A stretch of 64,000 nt of DNA from Rana temporaria. Its lineage: Eukaryota > Chordata > Amphibia > Anura > Ranidae. Below are positions 1 through 10,745 of the stretch, in pieces. The notes beneath the pieces are model-generated. The model did not search any database, was not told where the DNA came from, and was given only the letters and a program-made list of their open reading frames with translations. The stretch is from assembly GCF_905171775.1 (NCBI RefSeq), contig NC_053489.1:315164022-315228021 (forward strand), in the 5' to 3' direction. The position numbers and the translations under genes are program-made. Numbering within the stretch: the stretch's first letter is position 1; each line of letters begins with the position of its first letter.

Positions 1-324
1 AATTTGAATTGAATTAGATGAGTACAATGTTTTAACTGTCACCATTGCATAAGCGCTTGATGCCGACAGTTCGTAGATATTTTGCCTCGCTGGATTGGAC
101 TTTTTTTTCGTGGGGCCGCATATCTGTCTTTTTGCTGGCAGTGCGCCGAACAGCCAGGGCCAGATTAAGAGCATCATGGGCCTGGTGCTAAGGATTTGGT
201 GGGTGTTTTTATGGAAATAAAAAAAAATATGTTTTGCTAGTAGCCTGAAAAGCATTGCACCCACAATCAGCAGATGCAAGACTCCTGCAGACTTGTGAGT
301 GTATCTGTCTGCTCATACCTCTGA
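1..324. other. Flank without recognised feature
   Basis: AT-rich sequence left of the first Harbinger terminus. I see no coding region, RNA gene or terminal repeat in it. Confidence 0.5.
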
Positions 325-337
325 GGCCTCGTACACA
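325..337 (+). repeat. Left Harbinger-type terminal inverted repeat
   Basis: GGCCTCGTACACA matches the complement of 14586-14598. A related terminus, GCCTTGTACACACGATC, occurs near 41,890, and a right-hand form (GTGTGTACGGGCC) near 46,660, so this is a repeated family in the window. Confidence 0.7.
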
Positions 338-485
338 CGACTGGATCTGTCCGCTGAAACCTTTCCGACGGACCGTTTCCAGCGGACAAGGCTGAATTGT
401 CCATTGGTCCGCTGGTGCGTACACACCAGCGGACAAAAATCCCCTCGGACCAGAACGCGGGCACGTAAACCACGCACAACGTCAC

Positions 486-492
486 TATAAAG
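486..492 (+). promoter_or_regulatory. Candidate TATA box of the Harbinger transposase
   Basis: TATAAAG lies about 155 bp inside the left terminus and about 400 bp before the transposase reading frame, in a GC-richer stretch. It is an inference from position and motif only. Confidence 0.35.
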
Positions 493-891
493 GGAAAGGC
501 CAAAGTCAACGGCGCTGCCCTCTGTTCCGCTTTTGCTAGTTACGTGTTCCCTCGTGTTAGCGAATGTTTGGTTAGAGCCGATTCGCGCTTTTCAGTCCCC
601 GCGCTTTACAGGTCGTATTCTCGGGTTCAGTGTGTGTGCTTGTGGGATCGTAGTTGGCAATCAGTACAGGCTTTCAGTTCGTTTCTGCTTTGCAGTGGCG
701 TCCTGTCCACTTGTATCTGTTTGTCGTGCGTTCTTTGCAGGTAGTGCTGGATTTGGGTGTACTTTCTGTTTGAGTGGGTTCTTGACTGACCAGCTGGCCG
801 GTTTGAAGCCATGATGGAGCAGCAGCGTCACTTTACGTGAGTTGGTGCTGGATATGGGCTTGGTTCTGGATTTTATCATCGATCCAGTAGT

Positions 892-2296
892 TTGGCCAGG
901 AACAGGGGGAGGAGGAGTTCCTGGGCCAAGACTTGGTTGTGCCAGCGTGACCAATTTTCTCATATGCCTCTGCTTAGGGAAATCCAGGAGAATAATCCTG
1001 ATGACTATAGGAACTTTCTCCGTATGACGGACCAAGTTTTCCACCGTCTGCTGGATCTCCTGTCCCCCTATATCACGAGGCAGGACACTGTGATGCGCCA
1101 AGCCATCACGGCCGAGCAGAGGCTTATTGCCACGTTGCGGTACCTGGCGACTGGGAGGAGCCTGCAGGACCTCAAGTTCTCGACAGGCATCTCTCCCCAG
1201 GCGCTTGGGATGATATTTTTTTCCTTACCACTATTAACCTGTCCAGCATGCTATCCTAGGGACAAACACACCTAGCCAATTTATTTATTTTTTGTATTTT
1301 TTTTGTCTACTCCATTGTAGTTCTGCCCCCCCCCCCTAAAAATGTTTATTGCCCCATCAGAGGGGTGTGGAGTCTGATAATTAAGTGGGCTTATATTTGT
1401 TGTCAGAAATACTCACTCCACAATTATTTTCTGAAATGTGAATACTGTGATGTTGCACAAGGATGGTTTTTGTATTGTGTTTGCAATGTTTAAGTGCCAA
1501 AGTACTAATATTTTTATTTTGTTTGTCCCCACAGCTTCCCTCCACACCACAGGAATGGCAGACTGTGGCTTCCCAATTTGCCCAGCGGTGTGATTTTCCA
1601 AACTGCGGAGGAGCAATAGATGGGAAACACGTCCGCATAGTGCCGCCACCCCGTTCGGGGTCCTACTATTTTAACTACAAAGGTTTTAATAGTATCGTGT
1701 TGATGGCGGTGGTGTCAGCACACTACGAATTTTTGTATGTGGACGTAGGGAAGAACGGCCGGCTGTCTGATGGGGGAGTGTTCGCGTGGACTGAATTCTA
1801 CAAGCGTCTACAAACTGGTGGTCTGGAACTGCCACCGGATGAAGACAATGTGGAAGGACTTCCGTTTGTTTTTTTAGCGGACAAAGCTTTCGGGCTTGGA
1901 CCTCACCTCATGCGGCCTTTTCCCGAGAGGACCCTCACCTCAGAGAGGAGGGTGTTCAATTATCGGCTGGCCAGAGACCGGAGGGTAGTCGAGAATGCCT
2001 TTGGGATACTCGCCAGCCGGTTCTGCCTGTTCCAGACAGCGATACACCTGGCGGAATATAAATTGAACACTGTTGTTTTTGCCTGCTGCATTTTGCACAA
2101 TTTTTTACGCAGGCACTCCCAGGCGTACCTACCCAACATCGGTGCTGAGGCAGGACTACCCTCAGATACCCTTCCTGGGCTGGACACTGGTCGCGCTGGC
2201 TTGGCCACCCAATCTGCTCGTGAGGTACGCGACAAATATGTTGAGTACTTCATGGGTCGGGGGGCCATTGCTATGCCAGATCATATTTCTTTCTAA
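892..2296 (+). pseudogene. HARBI1-like DDE transposase, copy 1
   Basis: This is a PIF/Harbinger transposase in two exons. Exon 1 (from ATG 892 to about 1215) has the family N-terminal helical region, including DTVMRQAI and LRYLATGRSLQDL. Exon 2 starts after the acceptor CCCCACAG at 1535 and runs to the stop at 2294-2296. It carries a DDE_Tnp_4 catalytic domain with all three acidic residues: D in AIDGKH (1619-1621), D in LSDGG (1769-1771) and E in VVENAFG (1991-1993). Exon 1 lacks the usual stretch after SPQALG, and no good donor follows, so a small deletion probably removed the exon end. The catalytic domain is otherwise open. A polyadenylation signal AATAAA lies at 2332-2337. The transposase would cut and paste the element together with its DNA-binding partner, which in this family helps nuclear import and end binding. 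Confidence 0.85.
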
Positions 2297-2340
2297 TTCG
2301 GCCCCCAAAAGAAAGAAATATTCCAAGAAATAATAAATAA

Positions 2341-3098
2341 TTTGACCATTGGACTTCATACAGTTGTTTGTCATTATTGCTTTTTCTCTTTTTATCTGTC
2401 TTCCTGGTTCTCCAACTAACTAGTGCACTTCTAGTGCCAAATGTAGTTTTCATGTTTTAGTAAATAACCACAATTGCACATTATTCACTCATCTACAAAC
2501 TGGGTATTGAGCATAGAAAGAAGAAGCCACTCTTTTTTGTGATATTGGTTTAAATTTCTTTATTTTCAGCTTGTTCATTAGCCACATTTTTGGGTTTTTT
2601 TTTGTGCAAAACCTGGCTTTTTTATTATTTAAAATACAATTTTTTTTTTTTTTATATAATTTTTTTTTATTATTTGGTTATCGATTATCAAAATCTGTTT
2701 TTTAATCCAAATGTAAAAATGTACAAACAATAGAACTTACAAAGTTCAAACTTTTCATTATTCACAACAAAGGTCATGGTCTGTCAAAATTTGAAGATGC
2801 ACACATTCAGTGTGAATCGCCAAATGGGGATTTTTCTCCAGAGATACCATGACAAATGTCCACATGTGCTATCTACCATCATGGGTGATCAATGTATGTG
2901 TTTTGTGGGTGCAAACCCTTCCTCTCACCTACTTGAGAAGCGAGGAGGGGGTTGTACCCACAAAGCACAGACAATCGATATTCTGTAATGGCAGATAGCA
3001 CATGTTGACACACTGTGTGTGCATCTTCAAATTTTGGACGTATTGCTTTTAAAACTTTATAAAACGGTTGGGGGGGGGGGCTGGGGGGGCCAGGGGGG
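2341..3098. repeat. Transposon 3' spacer with inverted repeat
   Basis: This AT-rich spacer lies between the convergent ends of the transposase and the SANT/Myb gene. It holds a hairpin-forming pair: CAAAATTTGAAGATGCACACA at 2785-2805 and its near complement around 3014-3036, with CACATGTGCTATCTACC-like sequence also inverted inside. This may be a small MITE of about 260 bp. G runs at 3070-3098 precede the SANT/Myb stop codon. Confidence 0.5.
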
Positions 3099-3099
3099 T

Positions 3100-4648
3100 T
3101 CAGTCTTTGACACGGCCCATCATGTCGATGATGTTTTTGTAATTCTGTTCAATTACTAGCATCCTTTGCCTCATATTGTCCATTTCTGTGCTGCACTCCA
3201 TTATCTGCTGGATGATGATTTGTGCACTTGCACGTGAAAAGTGCGGATTAGCAGATGTGCTAACACCATCTTCATCCTCTAAAAAAACAAAACAAAAAAA
3301 AAATAGTATTGTGCAGGCCTATCTACATCTCTTTTGCCCTATGAAGCTGGGGTGACACTGACCTGATGGGCTGCTAATTTCCACCTCCCCAACTTCTGCT
3401 TCTTCTTCCACAACTCCTCCTTCTTCCACAACTTCACCTTCATCTTCCACAACTTCACCTTCATCTTCCACAACTTCACCTTCATCTTCCATAAATCCTC
3501 CTTCTTCTTCTTCCACAACTTCACCATCATCTTCCATAACTCCTCCTTCCAAAATGTCTTCTTCCTCCTCTCTTCCTTCCACCACTCCTTCCACATCCTC
3601 CTCCTCCACATGCCGAGATGTCTTTTTTTTTTGGAGAGTCTGGGCCTCCCTGCCTCCTCCAAATGCTGTGCTCTTCTTTCCCCTAAATAACACAAAACAA
3701 AAGGTATACTCATCAGCACACAGATATTGGAGGGCAGAAATCGCACACATTGCTTAGAAGTGGTTTTCAATTTATTGTTTTTTGGCTTCTTCCACCAAAC
3801 CAAAACTTTGTTTTTATATGACTTAGCCCAAGCTGTGATCCTGCCCCTTTTTAGCGAAGTGACACACATGGATGCCCCCCTAAAAATTAATTATCGGAGA
3901 CCCTCAAAAAGTTATGTAGTTTTGGTGGAGACACAGGTGCTCTTGAGTCCAGATGGTAAAACAGCTGCTTAGTATCACTGTTGAGAATGAATCCTGGTTG
4001 CCTTTTACATTCTAGTAAGTTTGAACAAACACATCATCTTTTCCCCAATGTTTACAAACGTTGTTTTACGCCAAATAGCCATGTCCAGGTGTGCTGTTCC
4101 TGGAACAACATCGGATTTCGGAGAAACGATGTGATGGAACGATGTTTACTACTACGATCGTTGAAAAAAATTGCTATTTACAAAAACCACATAAAAATTG
4201 TACATGTGTTCCAAAGTACAACCAGGCCAACGAGGCAGATGAAGAAATATACATGCAAACAAATTAAGAAAGACAATTGACAAAAAAAAATATAAAAGCA
4301 CCTACTTTTCTTAATAATTTTCTTTATCTTCTTAAATTGATGTGGCTCCCGCAGTTTCAAGTCCGACCAACGTTTACGGAGCTGCTCTTTGGACCTGGTG
4401 ACCCCAAACATCTCATAAATTCTCCTCGCCACCTTGTCCATAATTTTGGCCTTTCTCTGGTTAGGGGTCTTGTATGGGCCATGTTACCCATCATAGTCCT
4501 TCCTCCGCAGTATGTCAACCAACTCCACCATCTCTTCTAAAGACATATTAATTGCCTTGTAGCGTTTGGACCTGGATCGGGACGTTCCTGCCTCTGTCCC
4601 TTCATTTTCATGCTGAGAGCTTAATGCACGCTCGTGTGACATCGCCAT
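3100..4648 (-). pseudogene. Harbinger SANT/Myb-like DNA-binding protein
   Basis: This is a three-exon gene on the minus strand, convergent with the transposase. Exon 1 (4648-4306) starts MAMSHERAL and holds a SANT/Myb-like trihelix, including KIMDKVARRIYEMFGV and LRKRWSDLKLRE. Exon 2 (3682-3363) encodes a strongly acidic region with tandem EDEGEVV units. Exon 3 (3278-3100) encodes a short helical tail (IIIQQIMECSTEMDNMRQRM) that could be a coiled coil. Splice sites are good (donors GTAGGT and GTCAGT, acceptors TTTAG and TTTTAG), and the joins keep frame. A single in-frame TAA at 4486-4484, after DYDG, breaks exon 1, so this copy is a recent pseudogene. In this family the protein recruits the transposase to the ends and to the nucleus. 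Its start faces the MADF gene across a shared promoter. Confidence 0.8.
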
Positions 4649-4978
4649 CTTTCCGTATCACAGTGATTAGGGGCGTGGAAAAGAGGAAAGGATCCGTCAT
4701 GGGCGGTGACGAGGGCGGCGTTTCATGCATACGCGGAGTGTATAAAAGGGAAACGACGTGATTACGTAGGTTACGCGGAGATTCTTCGATCGTTCTAAGC
4801 GAGGAGCTACAGAGTTACGCCATCTTTCTGTTTCACGGTGATTAGGGGCGTGCAAAAGAGGAAAGGATCCGTCATGGGCGGCGTTTCATGCATACGCAGA
4901 GTGTATAAAAGGGAAACAACGTGATTACGTAGGTTACGCGGAGATTACTCGAGCGTTCTAAGCGAGGAGCTACAGAGA
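4643..4978. promoter_or_regulatory. Duplicated promoter between the SANT/Myb and MADF genes
   Basis: Two direct repeats with a 175-bp offset (from 4643 and from 4818) each hold GCCATCTTTC, GATTAGGGGCGTG, GGATCCGTCATGGGCGG and a TATA box. The TATA boxes, TATAAAA at 4741-4747 and 4904-4910, point to the plus strand. Unit 2 lacks about 10 bp (GGTGACGAGG-like). The region separates the SANT/Myb start codon (minus) from a 5' untranslated exon of the MADF gene, which ends at the donor GTAAGA at 4984. A bidirectional promoter is inferred. Confidence 0.6.
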
Positions 4979-4983
4979 CGAAG

Positions 4984-5585
4984 GTAAGAAATTACAACAT
5001 GGGATCAGCAGAGGCCTAGAAACTTGAGAGCCATGGGATGGGGGTTTTGTATGTTGTTTGCACCCTTTTAACGCTATTATGTATCTTGGGGACCAAAATG
5101 GTATTTTGTTCTCCAAATGCTTGGACACATCACAAAATCTATATGTGAAGAATGCTCTACCTCTTTTTAATTTTAGTCTGATGTATTCAGATCATGCAAG
5201 TATTGTTCTGTGTTGGTTGGACAGAGGTAATTAGGTAGTGTATTATGTCATCAATGCTGAGGGGCATGATATCTACACATGAAATAGTGCCTTGATGATT
5301 GCTATCATTAATAATAATTGTGGATGGTTATAGATGCCACGTATTTAGTGAAATGGAACCAAAGGGTCTGCATGTAAAATCTTTTTTTTGAACAACAATG
5401 GGGCAGAGCTGGCCAGCATTTTAGCAGCAGGAGACACTGTGTTTGTATAGTAGCTCAAAAATGATTGGGCACATATTCTGACAATATCAAAGCTGAGCCT
5501 TTTTTAAATCGTGTTTTCTGTTTATTTATCTTTTGTTAATCTAGACATAATTTTCTACAAAAAAACAACAACAATAAGGATAAGG
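4984..5585 (+). other. 5' intron of the MADF gene
   Basis: A clear donor (AAG|GTAAGA) stands at 4984, and acceptor-like pyrimidine tracts ending in CTAG lie near 5544. I see no other feature in this stretch. Confidence 0.45.
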
Positions 5586-6847
5586 ATGGAGCAACTGCAG
5601 CTTGCAGACAACATCATGTGGTTAATCCACAAATATAGAGAAATGCCCATTCTATGGAATTGCAGGGACCCTGCCTATCATAAAAAAAAACAGAGAACGG
5701 CAGCACTGAACGAGATAGCAACATACATAACATACATGCAGACTTGGGTTCCAGACTGCACAGGCAACGTGGTCAAGGAGAAAATGGCAAACCTCAGGAG
5801 CACATACCGAAGATCATACAAAGAACAACAAAAAAAAAATCAGGAGCAGCAGCAAGTGAGCCAATGGAGCCCAGGCTGTGGTACTTCAAGGAGCTCGATT
5901 TTTTGGGGGATCAAATGGAGTGCCGGGAATCACTTTCGAGTCTTCCTTCCAGCCTTCCTTCCACGCTTCCTTCCAGCGGAACTTCCACAGATCCCCACAC
6001 CCCTGCAGAGTCCGCCGAGGGGCTGGCTGACATGGACCCAGATATGCGAATCTTCAGTGAGGTATAGTAGTTTCCAACATATTTCTTGGCTGCTAATTAT
6101 TGTTTGTTTATTGAGTTGATATTGTAAACCAAAAACCAAGCTTGGGAAAAAAAAACACAAGTCGTGGGCATAAAAATAGGTGTCAGGGATGCCAAGTGCA
6201 GGGGTCAGAAGGAGAGTCTGTTCAAGTTAAATGAATAAAAACTAAACCAGTCTAGAGCATGAAAATGTTTGTGATTTGATTGTGCAAAATATTACAACAT
6301 GTCCCTTTTTTTGACACAGGAAGAACAGACCAGCCAGGAGGTGGCAGCTCCTGAGGAACCTGTCAGCCAGGCGGAAGGGGTGAGTGGCAGCCAGGAGGAG
6401 GCCGGGCCCAGTGGAGTTCAGCAGGTCCCCAGGCCCAGCACCATCAGCCAGGTTCCTCCCCTCCAGATGAGGTGACCAGGCCTAAGGAGGCGCATGAGGC
6501 AGGTGGAGGACGAGAGCCTTCAGATGATAAGGGAGGCTAGTGCTTTAATGAGGGCCCCCCTCAACCCCACTGAAGCCTACAGCGCCTCCATTGCGCATGA
6601 ACTGAACCAAGGGGGGGAGGAGCAAAGGGTCCTGGCAAAGGACCTGATTAATCAGGTCCTTTGGTGGATGCACATGGACATGCTGACCAGGGACACTGAG
6701 CTAAGTGACCCGGGCCGGCCTGCTCAACATCTGGTACCTCCTCCTGCTGCCACATCATCCCCACCTGCAAGGGTCCGTGTACGGGCCTGTGGAAGTTCCG
6801 CTGCAAGGCAGCCTGGAAAGAAGGCTGCAAAAAAGACGAGAAAGTGA
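5586..6847 (+). pseudogene. MADF-domain protein of Harbinger, copy 1
   Basis: The first coding exon (5586-6061) opens MEQLQLADNIMWLIHKYREM and continues through a MADF (Adf-1 type) domain: ILWNCRDPAY, EIATYITYMQTW and MANLRSTYRRSYKEQ. A run of about ten A near 5830 shifts the frame. The downstream part (SGAAASEPMEPRLWYFKEL) continues the domain in the next frame. The donor GAG|GTATAG at 6061 joins the acceptor at 6320 in phase 0. The last exon (6320-6847) is acidic/Pro-rich, has an in-frame TGA after PPLQMR, then a helical region (ESLQMIREASALMRAP) and a basic end, KKAAKKTRK. MADF proteins bind DNA, and PIF elements of flies carry MADF partners. A polyadenylation signal lies at 7061-7066. Confidence 0.8.
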
Positions 6848-7060
6848 TTCCCTGCCTTCCAGTTGATTCAAAAAGTGAGCTTGTTGGACTATCACAGCTT
6901 GGGTTCCTTTGGTCATGTGCTGCTGCTTCTGTTTTTTTTTTCGTGCCTCCTGAGGTTATTCATTGTCTCCTTGATCATGTTGGAATTCCAAGTCTGCATG
7001 TATTTTGCTATCTGATCAAGTGCTGCCGTTCTGGTTATTTCTAATTTTTGTATTTGCCAA

Positions 7061-7066
7061 AATAAA
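7061..7066 (+). terminator. Polyadenylation signal of MADF copy 1
   Basis: AATAAA lies about 215 bp after the MADF stop codon and is followed by T-rich and GT-rich sequence. The third MADF copy has the equivalent signal at 13902-13907. Confidence 0.5.
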
Positions 7067-7285
7067 TGTTTTTTTTCTTTATGTTCAAACCTTGTCTATT
7101 GTGTTTTATACTGTGGTGATTAGGCATCCAACATTTAAAAAAATACAATATGTCTTTAATGCTAATGTCTTGTATTTCTTGCATCATTCCCTAATTACCA
7201 TGTTTGTAATATGCTGTGAATGTCCCCTATGTCCCCATGCATGTTGTAAGCTTTCAATGCTCCTTTTTTTGCTTAAATGCATATT

Positions 7286-8440
7286 TCCCTTTACTAACCT
7301 GTCCAGCATGCTATCCTAGGCCCAAACACACCTAGCCTAGTCTGTTTACAACTTTTGTTTTGTCTGCTCCATTGTAGTTCAACCCCCCCCCCCCCGCCCC
7401 CTTAAAATGTGTCCCAATGTATGTTTTCTCATTCCATTTTGGCAGAGTACTACAGTGTTTATTTTTCTGGGCCCAAACTCAGCTTGAAATCCCCCCCCTT
7501 AAAATGTTTAATGGCCCATCAGAGGGGTGAGGAGTCTGATAATTGGGCCTATTTAAGTTCTGGCATGTAATTAGCACTCCACTAATAAATGTTATACTGA
7601 TGTTGGACAAGGATGTCTTTTTCTTTGTGATTGCAATGTTTATGTGCCAAAGTACTAATTTGTATTTTTGTTTGACTCCACAGTTTTCCTTCCACACCAC
7701 AGGAATGGCAGACTGTGGCTTCCCAATTGGCCCAGCGGTAGGACTTCTCTAACTGCGGAGGGGCAAGAGATGGGAAACACGTCCGCATAGTGCAGCCACT
7801 CCGTTCGGGGTCATACAACTTCAACTACAAAGGTTTTCATAGTATTGTGTTGATGGTGTCTGCACAGTACGAGTTTTTGTATGTGGACGTGGGGAAGAAC
7901 GGCCGGATGTCCGACAGTGGAGTCTTTGCGCAGATGGAGTTTGCCCACCGTCTCCAGACTGGTGGCCTGGCCCTGCCACGGGATGAAGACAATGTGGAGG
8001 GACTCCCTTTTGTGTTTTTTGTTGCTGACAAAGCTATCGGGCTTGGAACACACATTATGAGGCCGTTTCCCCAGAGGACTCTCACCCCGGAGGGGAGGGT
8101 TTTGAATTACCGGCTGATCAGAGCCCGGAGGGTTGTCGAGAATGCCTTCATGATAATGGCCAGACAATTCCACCTGTTCCAGACAGCCATCCACATGGCG
8201 GACTATAAACTGAACACTAATTTTTCCTGCTGCATTTTCCAGAATTTTATGTGCAGCCATTCAGAGACCTACCTTTCAAACATTGGGTCTGAGGCCAGAC
8301 AATCATCTGAGAACCTGACTGGCCTGGACACTGGCTGTACTGGATTGCCCCCCCGAACTGCTTGAGATGCCCGTGGTATATACGTTGAGTACTTCACTGG
8401 TAGGGGGGCCATTGCTATGCCAGACCATATTTCTTTTAAA
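7286..8440 (+). pseudogene. HARBI1-like DDE transposase, copy 2 (3' part)
   Basis: Similarity to copy 1 starts inside the intron (ACTAACCTGTCCAGCATGC at about 7298, matching about 1230). The coding exon follows from 7684 after a CCACAG acceptor. Exon 1 is missing. The DDE residues are all present (ARDGKH, MSDSG, VVENAFM), but there is a TAG at the position of the copy 1 cysteine codon (about 7738), a frame break near 8365, and several substitutions. The end (AMPDHISF) lacks its stop codon and runs into sequence from a MADF gene. This copy is not an allele of copy 1; it is an older or separately diverged relative joined downstream of MADF copy 1. Confidence 0.85.
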
Positions 8441-8581
8441 ACAAAAAGACAGAGGCGCATGTCCCAGCTGGAGGAAGAGTGTGTGCAGGACATTAGGGAG
8501 GCAGCTGAAATCATAAGGGCCCCCTTAACCCTGTTGAGGACTACAGCACCTACCTTGCTAACCAGCTGCAAAAAAAGGATG
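8441..8581 (+). pseudogene. MADF C-terminal fragment fused after the transposase
   Basis: Right after the transposase end, the frame reads RRMSQLEEECVQDIREAAEI, which matches the helical C-terminal region of MADF copies 1 and 3 (MSQLEEESLRIIREAAEIL). It is cut at 8581 by the Penelope-like element and resumes at 12395-12440 (GAGCGACAACGGGCCCTGGC, like copy 3). It marks a deletion or recombination between a transposase gene and a MADF gene. Confidence 0.7.
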
Positions 8582-8605
8582 GTCCTCCTTTCTTGGCAGG
8601 GCTAT

Positions 8606-9955
8606 AGATCTCTCCAGCGTACAGAAGAGGTTTATTATGGACCTGTTGAGGTTTGCTACAACACACAATTACTTCTGGTACGGTGGGGATTTCTACCTGC
8701 AGCAGAGAGGGGTAGCCATGGGGGCCAAGTTTGCCCCCAGCCTGGCCAATATTTTTATGGCCAAGTGGGAGGAGGATGTCGTCTATGCTTTAAATCGACC
8801 AGAGATCGTGCTCTGGGTTCGATACATAGACAAAATCCTCCTCCTTTGGAGAGGAGATCGACAATCTCTTGATGAGTTTATGTCGATCTTGAACCGCAAT
8901 CAAGTTGGTATTAACCTTTCCTATGAGGCTAGCTACTCTAATATACACTTCTTAGACTTAGAGATTCTGGTTCAGGCTAATCAACTAATGACCAGAACCT
9001 ACTTCAAGACTACCGACCGGAATGGATTTATTCCAGTCGACAGTTGTCACCATCCTTCCTGGTTAAATTCTGTTCCACGTAGCCAACTGCTGCGGATTAG
9101 GAGGAACTGCTCCAACTTGGATGATTTCCAAATTCAGGCAGATTCTAAAAAACAGATTTACTGAGAAGGGATATCAGGGTTGTGACATTGATCGGGAGAT
9201 TGCAAGAATTACCACAATAGATAGGACAGTACTAACAACAGAATGGCCTAAATTGGCTCAGGAATCCAGATTTTAAAATTCTTTCTTCACCACGTTCTCC
9301 ACCCAGCATAAACAAATTAAAGAAATCATTAGAAAGCATTGGAGAATTCTAAAATGCGACCAAGTTCTGGGACCTTCCCTTCCAACAGATGCTGGGGTGA
9401 TCTATAGGGGTGCAATGTCACTTAAGAGTTAAATTGCGCCCAATATATCTGACCCCCCCATCAAACCCTCCTTTTTTCCCCTGTCAAAGGGATACCATCC
9501 CTGCAGGAGATGTAATGTGTGTGTACACAATATAAACGGCAGGAAATAAACGACCAATTTTAAATCGATTCTCACTTCGCTGGAATATCCAATGAAACAT
9601 TTTTTTACCTGTGCCACCAAGCACATTGTTTATCTCATCACCTGCCCTTGTGGAAAACAGTACGTTGGTCGTACCATACGGACCTTTTCCACAAGGGTAG
9701 GTGAACACGTTACCGACATTAAAAAAGGCCTCACCAACCATACCGTACCCAGACGCTACCTGGAGCGACATAATAAGAAAGTGGAAGGTACCAGTTTTCA
9801 GATTATTGATAAATTTATCCCCCATTGGAGAGGTGAACCCACACAGAGGGGTATCGAAACTTGAAGTGTATTGGATATACCAACTCAAATGTTATGTGCC
9901 TTTTGGCCTTAACGTTGAGTGGGATATCAACGCCTTCATTAACCAGTCCAGATAG
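8606..9955 (+). pseudogene. PLE-1 reverse transcriptase and GIY-YIG endonuclease
   Basis: The RT part (frame of 8637-9164) shows GVAMGAKFAPSLANIFMAKW and RYIDKILLLW. The catalytic YIDD box therefore reads YIDK, with the second aspartate lost. Stops and frame changes follow (9165-9590), but family landmarks remain: IIRKHWRIL, then a CRRCNVC knuckle. The GIY-YIG part (from about 9592) has YLITCPCGKQYVGRT, then STRVGEH and IDKFIP, and ends FINQSR at 9955 after a frameshift near 9850. RT copies the element RNA at the nick made by the GIY-YIG nuclease. The N-terminal RT motifs are absent because of 5' truncation, so the copy is dead. Confidence 0.85.
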
Positions 9956-10207
9956 TTTTCATCACTCAGGTCGTGGTATAGGGATATACAGGTTTTCATT
10001 TAATTACATTTTTTGTCCCTTCTTCAGATTTTTAGCTTTTAAGTAGGGTTGTCCCGATACCGATACCAGTATCGATACCGAGTATTAGCGGGAGTACTCG
10101 TACTCCCGCAAATATCCCCGATGCCAAAATAGAATACTCCCCCCCGCCACAGTCGTGTGACGCAAAGCCGCCGCCGCAGTAATCACCGCGGCGCGGGGGA
10201 ACATTAC

Positions 10208-10348
10208 AGTCAGCTTTCGTTTGAATAGCGGTTTTCCCTGCTGCGCATAGACACTCCCCCTTGGACAGATCTGTCCAATTGCGAGCAAGGGGGAGTGTCT
10301 CTATACACAGCGCGGCAGGGAAAACAGCTATTCAAACGAAAGCTGACT
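10208..10348. repeat. Hairpin inside the hAT element at 10044
   Basis: AGTCAGCTTTCGTTTGAATA at 10208 is mirrored by its complement ending at 10348. The arms of about 57 bp (with ACACTCCCCCTTG and CAAGGGGGAGTGT near the centre) surround a short loop containing ACAGATCTGT. Confidence 0.8.
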
Positions 10349-10395
10349 ATAATGTTCCCCGCGGGGTGATTAACACGGCAGCGGCATAATTTAGG

Positions 10396-10745
10396 TACGG
10401 GGGACATGGCTGCATGTGGGGGGACATGGCTGGATATGTGGGGGACATGGCTGCGTATATATGGGGGACATGGCTGGATATGTTTGGGGACATGGCTGCG
10501 TATATATGGGGGACATGGCTGCATATGTTGGGGACATGGCTGCATGTTTGGGGACATGGCTGCATATGTTTGGGGGGACATGGCTGCATATGTTGGGGAC
10601 ATGGCTGCATATGTTGGGGACATGGCTGGATATGTTTGGGGACATGGCTGGATATGTTTGGGGACATGGCTGCATATGTTGGGGACATGGCTACATATGT
10701 TTGGGGACATGGCTGCATATGTGGGGGACATGGCTGCATTTGGGG
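10396..10745 (+). repeat. Minisatellite, about 22-25 bp unit
   Basis: About 14 units of the type GGGGACATGGCTGCATATGTT vary in the number of G and in short insertions (GTATATAT). The open reading frames on both strands here (repeating HGCICWG or MQPCPQ words) come from the repeat and are not genes. Confidence 0.9.
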
